From the NCBI GenBank assembly GCA_011316305.1, contig SAUG01000068.1, forward strand, positions 248,001 to 312,000: a stretch of DNA of 64,000 nt, given 5' to 3'. A program made the translations under genes and the position numbers. The DNA comes from Rusavskia elegans (lineage: Eukaryota; Ascomycota; Lecanoromycetes; Teloschistales; Teloschistaceae). Shown here piece after piece: positions 11,500 to 22,570 of the stretch (its first letter is position 1; every line of letters starts with the position of its first letter). The notes beneath the pieces are model-generated. The model did not search any database. It was not told the DNA's origin and worked only from the letters and a program-made list of their open reading frames with translations.

Positions 11500-12110
11500 G
11501 TTCTCTTCCGAGGCGAATGGATGGAATTAGATGACCAATGCCATAAGTCATCGTCCAGAAGGCGGTCTCTTCGCTCGAGGCCCAAGCGAAGACCGAGCCA
11601 TCGAAATTCATAGCCATGAATAGAAGGGTGCATCAGCCCATGAGTACGAGGATCCCAAGACAGTCAGTCTTCCCAAATCTGGCAACGGTGGCATGCGCGG
11701 ATTGTCCTCGAGATCTGGAGAGACGATGAAATAGGCTGGAGCAAGCACAGTCCCGGTGACGGAGTTGATAGAAAAACGCATACAGGTAGGAGCTACAAGA
11801 TTGACAAGAGAGGTTTGCAGTCTTACCCATTCCCATGTAGCAGAGCTATCTACGCTCTTGAGTCCTTGAGTGAGCATTGCCAATGTGGTAAAAAGGAGTT
11901 GGACATTGGTTCAGACTCCCCACACGACAGCGATCCCAGCCATGTGCATAGGCCGCTCCGAATCCGAAGTCATGACCGACATATAGGTCAAGCAACTCGA
12001 GTACATGCCGGATCCGCGAGCACCAGCAACTACTCGGCCAATGACCAGCGCAGTCACGCTCGGCGCAGACCCTCAAATAACGCTCCCATCTTCAAATAGC
12101 ACGACGGTGG
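11500..12110 (-). pseudogene. Decayed MFS transporter (DHA-type drug:H+ antiporter)
   Basis: Reading the minus strand from about 12080 down gives GRVVAGARGSGMYSSCLTYM, then SERPMHMAGIAVVWGV, a stop, TNVQLLFTTLAM, SSATWEW, and, after what looks like an old intron, FSINSVTGTVLAPAYF. Next come KTDCLGILVLMG, a stop, and CTLLFMAMNFDGSVFAWAS. These follow, in order, the helix 4-8 region of fungal 14-helix MFS multidrug transporters (the GRVIAG motif, ERP loop, SSATWRW, IDWLG and a GG.LYAW-like block). At least three in-frame stops, and no start or N-terminal helices, mean it cannot encode a transporter. Substitutions rather than large deletions seem to have inactivated it. Ends are approximate. Confidence 0.6.
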
Positions 12111-12958
12111 CTAAGAACAGCAAAATGACGCTGTAGAATCCTCACGCCATTGACCGGGGTAGGATAGAACTGCGGTAGAAATTGACTATAGACGGTAGGA
12201 ATAATCCCTTGTTGATTCAGTCGCGTGGGAGTCTTGTGGAGTCTCGTGGTTGCCAAGGCGCTGAGTCATCCGGGCGGTTGCCATGGCACGACAACATTCA
12301 GACTCCACGCCAAAAAGTGCATTCTGAAAATCAGCAAGACTTAGGTTTCCAGCTTCAAAGATCTGCATAAATTCCGAGCATCATACCTACTTGGTTCCGA
12401 TAACGAACTGATCATACCAATTGTCTTCATCGCCCTCCTAAGATCTGACGTTGACCGCTTCCCGACCCTCATCGGCTGCGGCGTTAAGACGGAACGCCCT
12501 CTCGACTAGCGCAAAACAGGGAACACGCACCAGACGTGATTTGGTGTTTACTTCATCTTCACCTGCAGCATCTCCACCAACCTCAACCTCATCCAACATA
12601 TCCGCTTGTGGGTCTTGTTTCCGGGAGGCTCACGAGCTTCTTTTCTTCCTACCTCGCCATTCACCTCTCTCCCACACTCTAAAACTTCATGAGCGTTGCA
12701 TCAACAAGGTACAGAGTCTTCTGATACTGGACTCGACCAATTATCACCGTCTTCCGAAAGGGTAGCAACCCATTACCTTACGAACTTTGCTCTTCAATCC
12801 ATCTTCCGTCACGACAATTGCTTCTCTCGAATCACGAACGTCGCCGGGAATCTGTTGTCCTTCTCAATCTTCGTTCTCGGACGACGTTGGATTCCGCACG
12901 CTCTCTACTCAGAGCGAACTCTCGTCCAACTTACAATTGACAAAGTCCCACCACTACC
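12111..12958 (+). promoter_or_regulatory. Upstream region of the cyclin B gene
   Basis: 850 bp before the cyclin start. The last 400 bp are pyrimidine-rich and could hold a long 5' UTR. An open frame runs into the cyclin exon from 12787, but its N-terminus is not cyclin-like and is better explained as leader plus intron. Confidence 0.4.
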
Positions 12959-14706
12959 ATGCCTCCAGTAAGTCTGTCGCTTGTTGTGTTCGCCAAGGCC
13001 TCTCTGCCAAACGATGCGGTGTGTTTTTGAGCAACATAGCTAACCAGCATACCCAGGCACGCTCCATACGGGGACGTATTGCCAACAACGAGAACGACGA
13101 GAACAGTGGTACGACGCGATTGACAAGAGCCAAGGCTGCTGCACTGGGTGGTCCAGATGACCTCGTTGGCGCTGCTGGGAAGAAATCGCTAGCGACAAAG
13201 AAATCCTCAGCCAACGTTTCGTCAACCAATGCTGGCCCAACCCAGAGGAAACGTGCCGCCCTCGGCGACGTTAGCAACGTGACCAAGAGCGAAATAGTCG
13301 ATCTGAAAGAAGTGAAGGATGCAAAGAAAACTTTGAACGGCAAAGCCGGCCTTGTGACAAAGACTACCACTCAAAATGCCGGCGTCCAAAAGCTTGCACG
13401 TACCAACTCATCACGATCCATTCTGGGTACCAAGGACAACAACAAGAAAGCTGCTGCTACAGACTTGAAGCGTCCCGCCAGTGGCTCCGGGGTCATGAGT
13501 GGTGTGCACAAGAAGAGGGCCACTGGGTCGACCGGCAGCCAGCAGTCCGTCAAAGAGGAGACACCAGCATCAGAGAACGAGCCGCCGCAACAGAATCCTG
13601 TAATCACCGAGCGAGTCACCGCGACCAAGAAAGAGATTGTCATCGAAGCACCCAACAAGAAAGAAATCGTTGTCGAGGCACCCAAGGAAGCTGAGGTCAA
13701 AGTTGAGGAGGCTTTCTCACAAGCTGTGGCTGATTTGGATGCCGAGGACTTTGACGACCCCCTGATGGTGGCAGAATATGTGGTCGAAATCTTTGACTAC
13801 CTCAAGGTGCTAGAAGAGGCCACCATGCCCAATCCGGATTACATGGACCATCAAGACCATCTTGAATGGCACCTCCGTGGAGTTCTTGTCGACTGGTTGA
13901 TCGAAGTCCATGCCCGCTTCCATCTCCTTCCAGAAACTATTTTCCTCGCCATCAACATCATCGACCGTTTTCTGTCCACTCGTGTTGTCGAATTGGAAAA
14001 GCTCCAGCTAGTTGGTATCACCGCCATGTTCATCGCTTCCAAGTACGAAGAAGTCCTGTCGCCTCACGTCCAGAACTTCAAACATGTTGCAGATGACGGT
14101 TTCAGCGAAGAGGAAATATTGAAAGCTGAGCGCTTTGTCCTTGCTGCTCTGAATTACGACTTGAGTTACCCGAACCCGATGAACTTCTTGCGGAGGATAT
14201 CCAAGGCCGACAACTACAACATCCAGACACGCACGCTTGGTAAATACCTTCTCGAAATCAGCTTGCTCGATCATCGTTTCATGAAATATCCACCCAGTCA
14301 AATCGCTGCCGGGGCCATGTACCTTGCGCGTTTGATTCTCGAACAAGGCGAATGGGTAAGCGCTTGATGTCTCAAATCCTAGTATGCTCTGTCACTCGTC
14401 ACTAATAAAAATAGGACGCCACCATCGCCCACTACGCCGGCTATACCGAAGTTGAGATTGAATCTGTCTTCAAGCTCATGGTCGACTACCTCCGACGCCC
14501 TGTCGCTCACGAAGCGTTCTTCAAGAAGTATGCTAGCAAGAAGTTTCTCAAAGGTAAGCTTCTAGACCTCGATTGTGGTTGTTCCATGCTAATGTACTCC
14601 AGCTTCGATCCTTACCCGTCAATGGGCGAAGAAGAATGCCTCGACATATCTTGATACCACGCCTACATCAAGCCCGCTCAATGGCAAAAGCATTCAGAGC
14701 AGGTAG
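12959..14706 (+). CDS. nimE: G2/mitotic B-type cyclin
   Basis: Four exons: 12959-12967 (MPP only), 13057-14355, 14415-14553 and 14603-14706, with introns of 89, 59 and 49 bp; 516 aa. It activates the Cdk1 kinase at the G2/M transition in the nucleus. The N-terminal 240 residues are Lys/Ala/Thr-rich and disordered, with a perfect destruction box RAALGDVSN (residues 69-77, RxxLxxxxN) for APC/C-dependent proteolysis. The cyclin box starts near MVAEYVVEIFDYLK and has HLRGVLVDWLIEVHARF, the MRAILVDW-type motif, then PETIFLAINIIDRFLS, LVGITAMFIASKYEE and the second fold through SLLDHRFMKYPPSQIAA. The C-terminal KASILTRQWAKKNAS is recovered only by splicing exons 3 and 4. It is closest to Aspergillus nimE and fission yeast cdc13. 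A longer unspliced start at 12787 is less likely. Confidence 0.95.
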
Positions 14707-15819
14707 TCACGATTTACGACCTTTTTTTTGCCTTCTCTTCCGCCGTGTCTCCTGGACCTGCTATCAACATCAATCGCGGTTGCATGAACTCTCCTGTAGC
14801 GTTCATCGTGCAGGTCATTATGGACACATGAAAACAAACTCCTATCCAACATCTTTTGTCTCCTCTTGTATGTCGCCTAGGGGCGTTTGGCTATGGCAAA
14901 CATTAGTTACAACGCACCCCCAGGGCGTCCGGCAATAGATGTGGAAGCTATCAATCTTTCCTTGATCAGTGGTAATGACAGACTTGGACGGAGGAGGGCA
15001 AAAAACATCATCACATGAGCAACAATGATGACGGGGGATGCAAACACTTTTCCATCACTTTTCCATCATCGGCGGGCGGCGCGGGCGCGAACGAGATTTG
15101 GCTCGAAGGGATGCATGCGGCCTGCCGATTCCGTTTTCTGGGGCTTGGGCTATGGGTACACTGGTTCTTGAGCGATGCTTCTTCGTGAATGTATTGCAGC
15201 CATCAAATAAGACTGCATTCACAATCTTTGAGATGTCTATCGTGCTCATACGCCCCTGTTTTCTTCTTCAACTACCTTTACCGTGGCTTGATTGAGGAGA
15301 AGGTCTAAGATGGGATCTACTTCTTCCTTTTCTTTGCTTCTCACATTCCTTCAGCATTATTTACTTCTCGCTGGCACTCTATATCGTTCTCTCTATGCCC
15401 TCATATCGGTCTCTCTACCCATCCACTTCATTACATGGGTTAAGACCTTTTATACCCTCGCCATATCTCTTTGGTAGAAGACAACCTTAAGGAATTCTAT
15501 TACTGTAGTTTTTCAACGCTGAGAAAGATGTAAGTTTAGTGTGTCCTGATTCTTTCGTCAGACTTTAGAACGATATCCCATCTTCTTCGATTGCCCGTAC
15601 TTAATCACATAGCGCTCAAATTCCAGGAACTCAGCGTTTGGAGATGATATAGAATTGGCAATGCTAATAGAGATGGGTATCTAAGTAGTCTATACAGCTA
15701 TCAGCATATCTTCGCATAACCCTTCACGGCAGCTCATCGAGTCTGTTCATCTAATATACACTCTCATCCTCCTGCTAAGCTCATAGCTCATAACCCCATT
15801 CCCTCATCAAGCATCCCAC
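14707..15819. other. Intergenic, convergent 3' regions
   Basis: 1.1 kb between the stops of cyclin B (plus) and tRNA ligase (minus). It holds the two 3' UTRs. A run of t (14730s) follows the cyclin stop. Small hydrophobic ORFs at 15038-15477 have no family features and are probably chance. Confidence 0.4.
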
Positions 15820-18420
15820 TCACCGTCTCTGCTGCTGCATCACGGCCTTCACATCCCCCTTCAACACCACACTCCCCTCGACCAAGAGCTCTCCGATTCC
15901 CGTATCCCCTCCACTCCCCACCTCCAGCCACTTCTCCAACAAATCATTACTCTCTTTGGGCTTGATAGTCTGTGCAGCCGTGCCGATGGTGATATGAGCG
16001 ACCACATTGACGCTTTTCCATCCCTCATCTACCAAACGTGCGACAACGCACATGACTCTTCCGTCCCAGACGATGCGTTCTAGACGCACGCGACACACGC
16101 CGATGTTGTCTGAAGGGTGTTCGGAGGATTGGGCGGAGGCGTGGAGGGAAGAGAGGTAGGACCAGAGATCGGGATCTTGAGAGATGGTGTTGCGGTGCAT
16201 CAGGGTGACGTGGAATGTAGCTTGTATACGACGGTTACCTTGGAGTTGACGGTAGAATTTCGAGGTTTCAGGGGGCTGTGTGCCGAATGCCTTGTCGACC
16301 GTATTGCGAACTTCATTCGTTGGCAGGCTGACGCAGAAGAATTCGAGAGTAGGAGCTTTAGGAGCTTTGGGTTGTGCAGATCCGTTTGTTTGAGTGGGGC
16401 CACCTTTTTGACCCTGGCCTTGACTCTTTTTGCTTTTAAAGCTGAGCTCGTGTTTGATGTCGACCTGATAATCGTTGAGGGCTGCGTCAATGGCCAAATC
16501 AAGATCATTGGAATCTGGGACCTCGTGCACGAGCTGGGAAGAGTATGCATGTAGCGCGTTGACTACGGTCTCAAGGTTTTCCCGTGACGATGCTTCCACA
16601 TCAAGGTTGATGATCTCGTCGAACCCGTCATCAGGCGAGCTGTTTGGGTTCAACGGCTCGAAGCGGGACAAAAATCCTTCCATAATCTCGATAATGGCCT
16701 TTGGTCCTTTACTATTAGCTTGTATTGTCTGATGGTTATCCCCGCGCTCCAGTACACGCTTCTGTGTGATCTTCCGTATCGAAGGCAGCATTTGGGGCTT
16801 TGGATCATGGACATAGTGCAGAGCGATGAATCGAGCATCTGGAACGACCGATGAGACGTCGTCTATAAGCTGTTTTCGCTCGCGTTTCTGGTGATTGTTG
16901 CGATCTGCAATCATGACAGGATGGATTGCAAGACTGTTTGTGATCTGGTTGACGAACTGTTTCGGCCGGTTCTGCTTGCCTGTGATGTTGTCGTTCTGGA
17001 CATGGCCCCATTCAAAGAGCTTCGTCAAGGCGACAGCAACCGTTGTCTTTCCACAACCTATACTAGCGACAGGGACCAGCACGACATTACGGCTGACCCC
17101 GGTCGCCGTTGGATTATCAACGGACTCTTCTTGCTGGATGATATCGGAACCCTTGAGGCCTCTCTCCTGCAGGAACCCATCTCGCATTGCGATGATGCCG
17201 TGATTCTTGTTGTACTCCGCTGCAAGCTTTGGATCCTTTGCAAGCTGCCGACGAGCGTACAGCAGATAGTCTTCTGTAATCGCTTTGTGTTTCTTGAACC
17301 TCGGCGCTCGTCCAGCAATGACGGCCTTGGTGACTTCACGCCATTGGCGATACATCAAGTAAGGCTCCTCGAACTTGTATTTGAAGAACCAATCCTGGTA
17401 ATTTGTCTTATCATGGTGTTCTTTTCTCCGACACCGGATGACGAAGCCTTCTGTCTCCCGGCCGTTCCATGATCCAGTCTCAGCACAACCGTCCAGGAAG
17501 GTCTTGACCGTGTCGAGGTCATCTTTCATGACATATTCTGCTTTCTTGAAGCCCCACAGATCTGCGAAGGTGTGGACCAGCTCTCCAGGGTAGGTCGCAA
17601 ATTCCGGAAGATTCAGGTTGACGCCGTGAAGATATAGACCTGCTGATTTCTCATCATAAGCAAGTACGTGCTCTTCGAACGAGTCATCGCAAAGCTCGGC
17701 GACAGCTGTGACGTTGCGTTTCCTTAATTCTCTTGCCAGATCGGTCTTGGTCTTCCCAAGACCTTTCAGTTGTTTCTCGACCCATTTCTCTCCAGCAACT
17801 GCGTGACTCAGATCAACATCAGATCGAGCCCCGGTCGAGTGCTTGCTGCAGACGAGTAGCCTGTCGCCTTCGAGCCCCGAGATGAAGATGATACAGCCGT
17901 TCTCTTTCACGCTGAGCTCATATGGCCCCTTGGTTCTCTCTGCCACATTCTCCCATTGGGTCTCATGGACTTCGCCGACATTGAAGAACTTGTCATATCC
18001 TCTGGTCGCAATCTCGGGAGTGCCGTCCTTCTTGTTGTAGGTGAACAAACCCCGAGCATAGGTGGGCAGATCTCGACGCTTATAGTCCCACTCCTGGAAG
18101 CGCCACGAATCGACACTGAGGCCTTTGGCGTCGGGGATCTCAAAGGTAGTCTTCTTGCTGCTCATCGCCTTCTTACCGGCGCCTTGTTTCTTTGTACAGG
18201 CCTGAAGGGCTTTGACCATGGAGGCAACCTCCTGAACATCTTGAGAAGCGTATGGGGCTTTGTCGAGAGATGCCATGCTTCTGATATGAATGAGAGGTTT
18301 GTAGAGGGGGGATTGCTGGTACAAGGCTCGAGCTGATGAGCCAACTAAGGTCGATTCGCTTTTCTTTAGGTATGAGCAGAGAGCTGTGCGAAAAGGAAAC
18401 AACAATGAGTCTCTTAACAT
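15820..18420 (-). CDS. TRL1: tRNA ligase (tRNA splicing, fungal Trl1 type)
   Basis: One uninterrupted frame of 866 codons. Trl1 joins tRNA halves after intron removal and also the HAC1/hacA mRNA in the unfolded protein response. Three domains are visible. The adenylyltransferase domain has its nucleotidyl lysine at K172 (YELSVKENGCIIF), with EGFVIRC and WFFKYKFEEPYL further on. The polynucleotide kinase domain has a P-loop near residues 453-460 (SIGCGKTT). The cyclic phosphodiesterase domain has two HxT motifs, HVTLMHR at 737 and HITIGT at 809. The first 48 residues form a basic, Ser/Leu-rich extension that resembles a mitochondrial presequence. A second ATG at 18276 (MASLDKAP) has a much better start context and gives the usual cytosolic or nuclear length. 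Intron-free genes this long are unusual in this window. Confidence 0.95.
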   Translation of the reverse strand: MLRDSLLFPFRTALCSYLKKSESTLVGSSARALYQQSPLYKPLIHIRSMASLDKAPYASQDVQEVASMVKALQACTKKQGAGKKAMSSKKTTFEIPDAKGLSVDSWRFQEWDYKRRDLPTYARGLFTYNKKDGTPEIATRGYDKFFNVGEVHETQWENVAERTKGPYELSVKENGCIIFISGLEGDRLLVCSKHSTGARSDVDLSHAVAGEKWVEKQLKGLGKTKTDLARELRKRNVTAVAELCDDSFEEHVLAYDEKSAGLYLHGVNLNLPEFATYPGELVHTFADLWGFKKAEYVMKDDLDTVKTFLDGCAETGSWNGRETEGFVIRCRRKEHHDKTNYQDWFFKYKFEEPYLMYRQWREVTKAVIAGRAPRFKKHKAITEDYLLYARRQLAKDPKLAAEYNKNHGIIAMRDGFLQERGLKGSDIIQQEESVDNPTATGVSRNVVLVPVASIGCGKTTVAVALTKLFEWGHVQNDNITGKQNRPKQFVNQITNSLAIHPVMIADRNNHQKRERKQLIDDVSSVVPDARFIALHYVHDPKPQMLPSIRKITQKRVLERGDNHQTIQANSKGPKAIIEIMEGFLSRFEPLNPNSSPDDGFDEIINLDVEASSRENLETVVNALHAYSSQLVHEVPDSNDLDLAIDAALNDYQVDIKHELSFKSKKSQGQGQKGGPTQTNGSAQPKAPKAPTLEFFCVSLPTNEVRNTVDKAFGTQPPETSKFYRQLQGNRRIQATFHVTLMHRNTISQDPDLWSYLSSLHASAQSSEHPSDNIGVCRVRLERIVWDGRVMCVVARLVDEGWKSVNVVAHITIGTAAQTIKPKESNDLLEKWLEVGSGGDTGIGELLVEGSVVLKGDVKAVMQQQRR

Positions 18421-19127
18421 TAAATCTTTGCCAGGTAGGATGACTCCTCTGCTCTTCCCTCACCGTCCCCTGTGAGTCAACACCAAAGGCTGCTACTTCG
18501 CTAGTCAGGAACAAACGATGGAGTCACCGTTGCCAATCCTTTTGCTTATCGATTGCGATGTATGCAGCCCTACAGCCCTACTCTGCAGCCCTATGAACCT
18601 CTACTCGTGTAAAAAACTGTGTGGGCCATATAAATCTACTCCTCGTCGAACGTTGTCTTGTAGTTGCAGCAGCAGCTACGTAGCAAGTTCCAGGCAATCG
18701 TTGTATCGAAATCCAATATCGAGGTATCGACTGTGGTTTCTTCTCGTTGCGATTGATTATTTACATAACGAGCTCGATGCCATGCCGAGCCTTGTCGAGA
18801 TTTACCGAGCCTCTACTGCTTGATATCTATCTAGAAGTCGCTGCAATGCCGCAGAACGAAGATCACCAGGCAAAGACCTCAGATCCCTGCTTGGAGCATA
18901 TAATTGACCATTGTACCAAACATCGTACTAATACTTACTGTCTGTTAATAACAATGTAGTCCCTGGTGAAAAGCAGCAGAGCGAAATATTAATACAAGCC
19001 CTGTGGGTTCCGCTCCCAATTAACAAGACACCAGATAGGAATAACTCTAAGCAGTCGCCCCAGGCATGACGACAGCTGGATGGCCACACAATCATACAGT
19101 CGTATGGAATATATTATCGTCTCTCTT
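18421..19127. other. Intergenic, TRL1 promoter and left flank of the retrotransposon
   Basis: About 700 bp with normal base composition, without a recognisable gene. It ends at the target-site duplication of the copia element. The sharp change to AT-rich sequence begins inside the element, not here. Confidence 0.45.
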
Positions 19128-19132
19128 CTACG
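19128..19132. repeat. Left target-site duplication CTACG
   Basis: Five bases directly outside the left LTR, repeated exactly at 24814-24818 directly outside the right LTR. Five bp is the usual duplication size for Ty1/copia integrases. Confidence 0.85.
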
Positions 19133-19267
19133 TGTTGAAAGGAATCCTTAATCAATAAAGCTATCTAGGGGGCAGAGCGCCTATTTATATACAGGAGTAG
19201 GTGGCTGGTACCTGAACCTACCTAGAAGGTAGTTAAGGTATAAGGAGTTCGCTATTAGCTTATAATA
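19133..19267 (-). repeat. Left LTR of the copia element (3' LTR in element orientation)
   Basis: 135 bp, aligns without gaps to 24679-24813. The two differ at about a dozen positions, all but one transitions. In this copy the changes crowd into the inner 45 bp (about 19223-19267), and the outer 90 bp still hold CpA and TpG. Confidence 0.9.
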
Positions 19268-19279
19268 TTCCCTTTAATT
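19268..19279 (-). other. Polypurine tract of the copia element
   Basis: On the minus strand AATTAAAGGGAA directly precedes the LTR. Such a tract primes plus-strand DNA synthesis. It supports the minus orientation. Confidence 0.6.
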
Positions 19280-19699
19280 AAAACGTTTTATATCTAAATC
19301 CTAGACTTATTCTAGCCCGAGTTCTTTAATAAATTTTATAAATACCTCCCCTATAAATAGCTTTATAAGACTATCGACGGCTTCGTCTTTAATAGGTATA
19401 AACTATAGTTTAATTTTACCTTTTATAATCTTTTCCCGGATAAAATAGTATTAAATTTTAATATATTTAATTCTATTATAATATATTAGATTTTTAATAA
19501 AGGCGATAGCGTTTTTATTATCGATTTAGATAGTTATTTACTAGAAACTATTATCGAATCCGAATTTATTAAAGAAACGGTTTATTTAGAAAACCTTTTT
19601 AGCTATTTTAGAGGCTGCTATATATTCTGCTTCGTAGCTAAATAGAAAAAGCGATTATATTCTATCGTTTAGAATTCTAGCTAATTACCGTTCTACCGA

Positions 19700-22570
19700 G
19701 TTTATAGCAGTAGTTTCTAGTAGATTTTCTATTATTATCGCGTACCTAATTAGTATCTATATAGTTTAGAAAACCTTTTATTCGATAGATAAATCCTAAG
19801 TTTGGCTGCTTTTTAAAGTATTTAAAGATTCGTTATATAGTAGTCCAGTAGGTATCTATAGAATTAGCCGAAAACTATAAAATTTATAAAATTATAAAAG
19901 CGATATCCGGACGAATACCTAATATAAAATATATAAAGGACTCGATAGTAGATTAGTACTACTACTTCTATATATTTAGTACTTCGAATTCGAAAAATAT
20001 AGACTTTAGAATAAAGTTTAAATCTATTAGTATTAAATTGCTATTAAAATTTAGTATATTAAAGTTTTTAAAAATCTTCTAAAAATAGATTTTCTAGCTA
20101 AATTTAATAGTTCTATTTAGACAGTTACGGATAATTTTAAGGTTAAAGTAATAGATAACTAAACCGAGATCTAATATCTGGAAACGTTCTAATAGCTTCT
20201 ATTTAAAAGTTATAATTACGGGTTTATTAACGCCGAAAAATAAAAGATCGTTAATATAAATAGCAATATAGATACTAGTTTCTTTATTATAGTAGACGTT
20301 TAGATTTTCGGGAATAGCTATATATCCTAGTAATATTAAGAAATCTATAAAAGTTTTAAACCAGATATAAAGTATTTATTTTAAATTATAGAGAATTTTA
20401 TTCAGTTTATATACTAAATTAGGCTATTTAAATCTAGTAGATATTTTAATATAGATTTTATTATCTAGGTTTCTATAGAGGAAGGCGGTTTTAATATCTA
20501 TCTATTCGACCTCCTAGTCGTTCCGGGCGGCTATAGCGAATAGAACTTTATAGGTTATTAGTTTAACTATTATAGCGAAGGTTTTATTAAAATCGATTCT
20601 ATAATATTACTCGAATCTTCAGATAATCTAACGAGTTTTATAGCGGATAATTTTCCTTTTAAAGCTACGCTTTAACTTATAGACCTATTTACTACCGAAA
20701 ACTTTCTAGTATATAGACCTAATAACGAGCTTCTAGGTTTTATTATTATTAAATAATTTAAATTTTTTAATTATTCTAGAGTCCTATATAGATATTTAAA
20801 CAGAAGCTTTAGCTTTTTTATAACTAGTAGACTTTATAGGATCTAAATTAATAGAATTACTAAAGATTTCTTCGGCAAAGGTTTAATAGGCTTTAACGCT
20901 AGTAAAGAGAGTAGAAATTAATATTACTAGGTTTCTATCTTGGTTTTCGAAGCGGAAGATAGCTGCTTAGATATCGACTAGGATATAATTAAGTTCGGGA
21001 TTTTACTAGTAATCTACGAATAATATTTAATAATATAGAACCTATAACCGAGTCTTTTTATTTAAAAGTTTATTATAGTTAGAATCTTTTTCTAGAGACC
21101 TTTTCTAACTATAATAGGATAGATTTCGGAGGTTATCTACCGGTAACCTTCTAGAGGTTCTATCTAATATAGATATTTTATAATTAATACTAATATCTAG
21201 AATAATTCTTTTACTAAAGCGGTAGTCGTCTTTATAGAATTTAATATTATAAATAAACTCTACTTTCTTTTTAACTAGAATAAATACTTAATATTAATTC
21301 GTTTTACTATAGTCTAAAAGTATATATTTCTCCGTTTAATTATTAAATTTTTTAAAAGTATCGCGGTTAGTTATTTTATAGCTAGTACTACCGACGACCC
21401 GAAGGTAACTAAGGTCTGGTTTAAATTTATTCTAGGCCTTAAATAGGGTAATTCCTTTAAAAGTATTTATTAGTAATCTATTTAAAAGGTATATTTTTAT
21501 ACGGACTATTTTAGACTAGAAATTAATATTTAGATTAATATCTTTAAAAAGTATTTTTATACCGTCCTAGATTATAAATATAAAACGTTTAGTAAATCTA
21601 TTCTATTCGGGGTTATAAAGTACTATCGGCTTATATTTAATATTATAAACTTTAATAATACCTTCTATAACTTTAGATATAAATTTCCTTCTATTATTAA
21701 AATACTAGCGTTTAACTTTTAGGCCGGTTTAAATCTCTATAAACTATATCCAGTTTTTAATAATATCGGGAATATCTGACTTCTGCTTTAAAAATATAGC
21801 CTAGCGTATTCTAGTTATCTTATCTAAAAATAATACAAAATAGTATTTTCTCTTTACTAAATCTAAATAAAGACTGTTAACATTTATATAAATTCGATTT
21901 AGGCGTTTAATATAGTATTTAAAGCGACTAGTAAAGTTTCGGCAGGTTTATTTAGCTAGGATATATTCTTTATAGAATTTAAAAGTACCCGAAAAGTTAA
22001 AACCTTTAGAAATTTATAGAATCTACTATAAATAAGCTTCGGATAGATAACCTAGGCGCCGATAAACTATATTAATATTAATTTTTAGTTATTATTTAAA
22101 TTATAAACTTTTATATACGCGGGTTTCTTCGATATAATTCCGTCTTTTTTTTAGAATAGGAGTTATATAGTAGGTACTAGTAGTAGTACCGGAAGGAACC
22201 TTATTATTTTAAAAGATAAAGCGATACAGGTTAGTAATATAGAGACTAATACTTTATATAATTACTTTACCGGTAGCTTTATAGATAATCTAGGCTTTTA
22301 TTATATTAAATATTATATAGTAACCTTTTAGACTAAAGATTTTAATAAATAGAAAGGTAAAAGGAAGCGTTATATAATATAGTATATTTAAAACCTGTAT
22401 AGTTTAGTAATAGCCTTCTACGGAGATTTCGATACGGAAGGTACTTTACTATCTAATAATAGCAAAACCTTCGAAACCTTTAATAAAAATTAGCTACTCC
22501 AGGTCTTCGAGGTATTTAAAGGCTCCTTTATAGCTATTAATATAATAGACGGCTTTAGAATTAAAGTAAT
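19700..22570 (-). pseudogene. Copia pol remnants: RNase H, reverse transcriptase, protease
   Basis: Minus-strand reading with stops ignored. Around 19930-19730 the pattern is YILGIRPDIAFIIL, then FSANSIDTYWTTI, RIFKYFKK and PNLGFIYRI, the link from reverse transcriptase to RNase H of copia elements. Around 20280-20235 TSIYIAIYINDLLFFG corresponds to the reverse-transcriptase active site, where YVDD has become YIND. Near 22570-22540 YYFNSKAVYYINS corresponds to the aspartic protease site, DSG having become NSK. All three changes fit G-to-A mutation. Integrase must lie between these blocks, but I did not resolve its motifs by eye. Confidence 0.7.

Noticed and set aside
12787..12958. Longer N-terminus for the cyclin from an upstream in-frame start
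   Set aside because: The extension has no cyclin character; ATG at 12959 with a 9-nt exon and an 89 bp intron gives the usual start.
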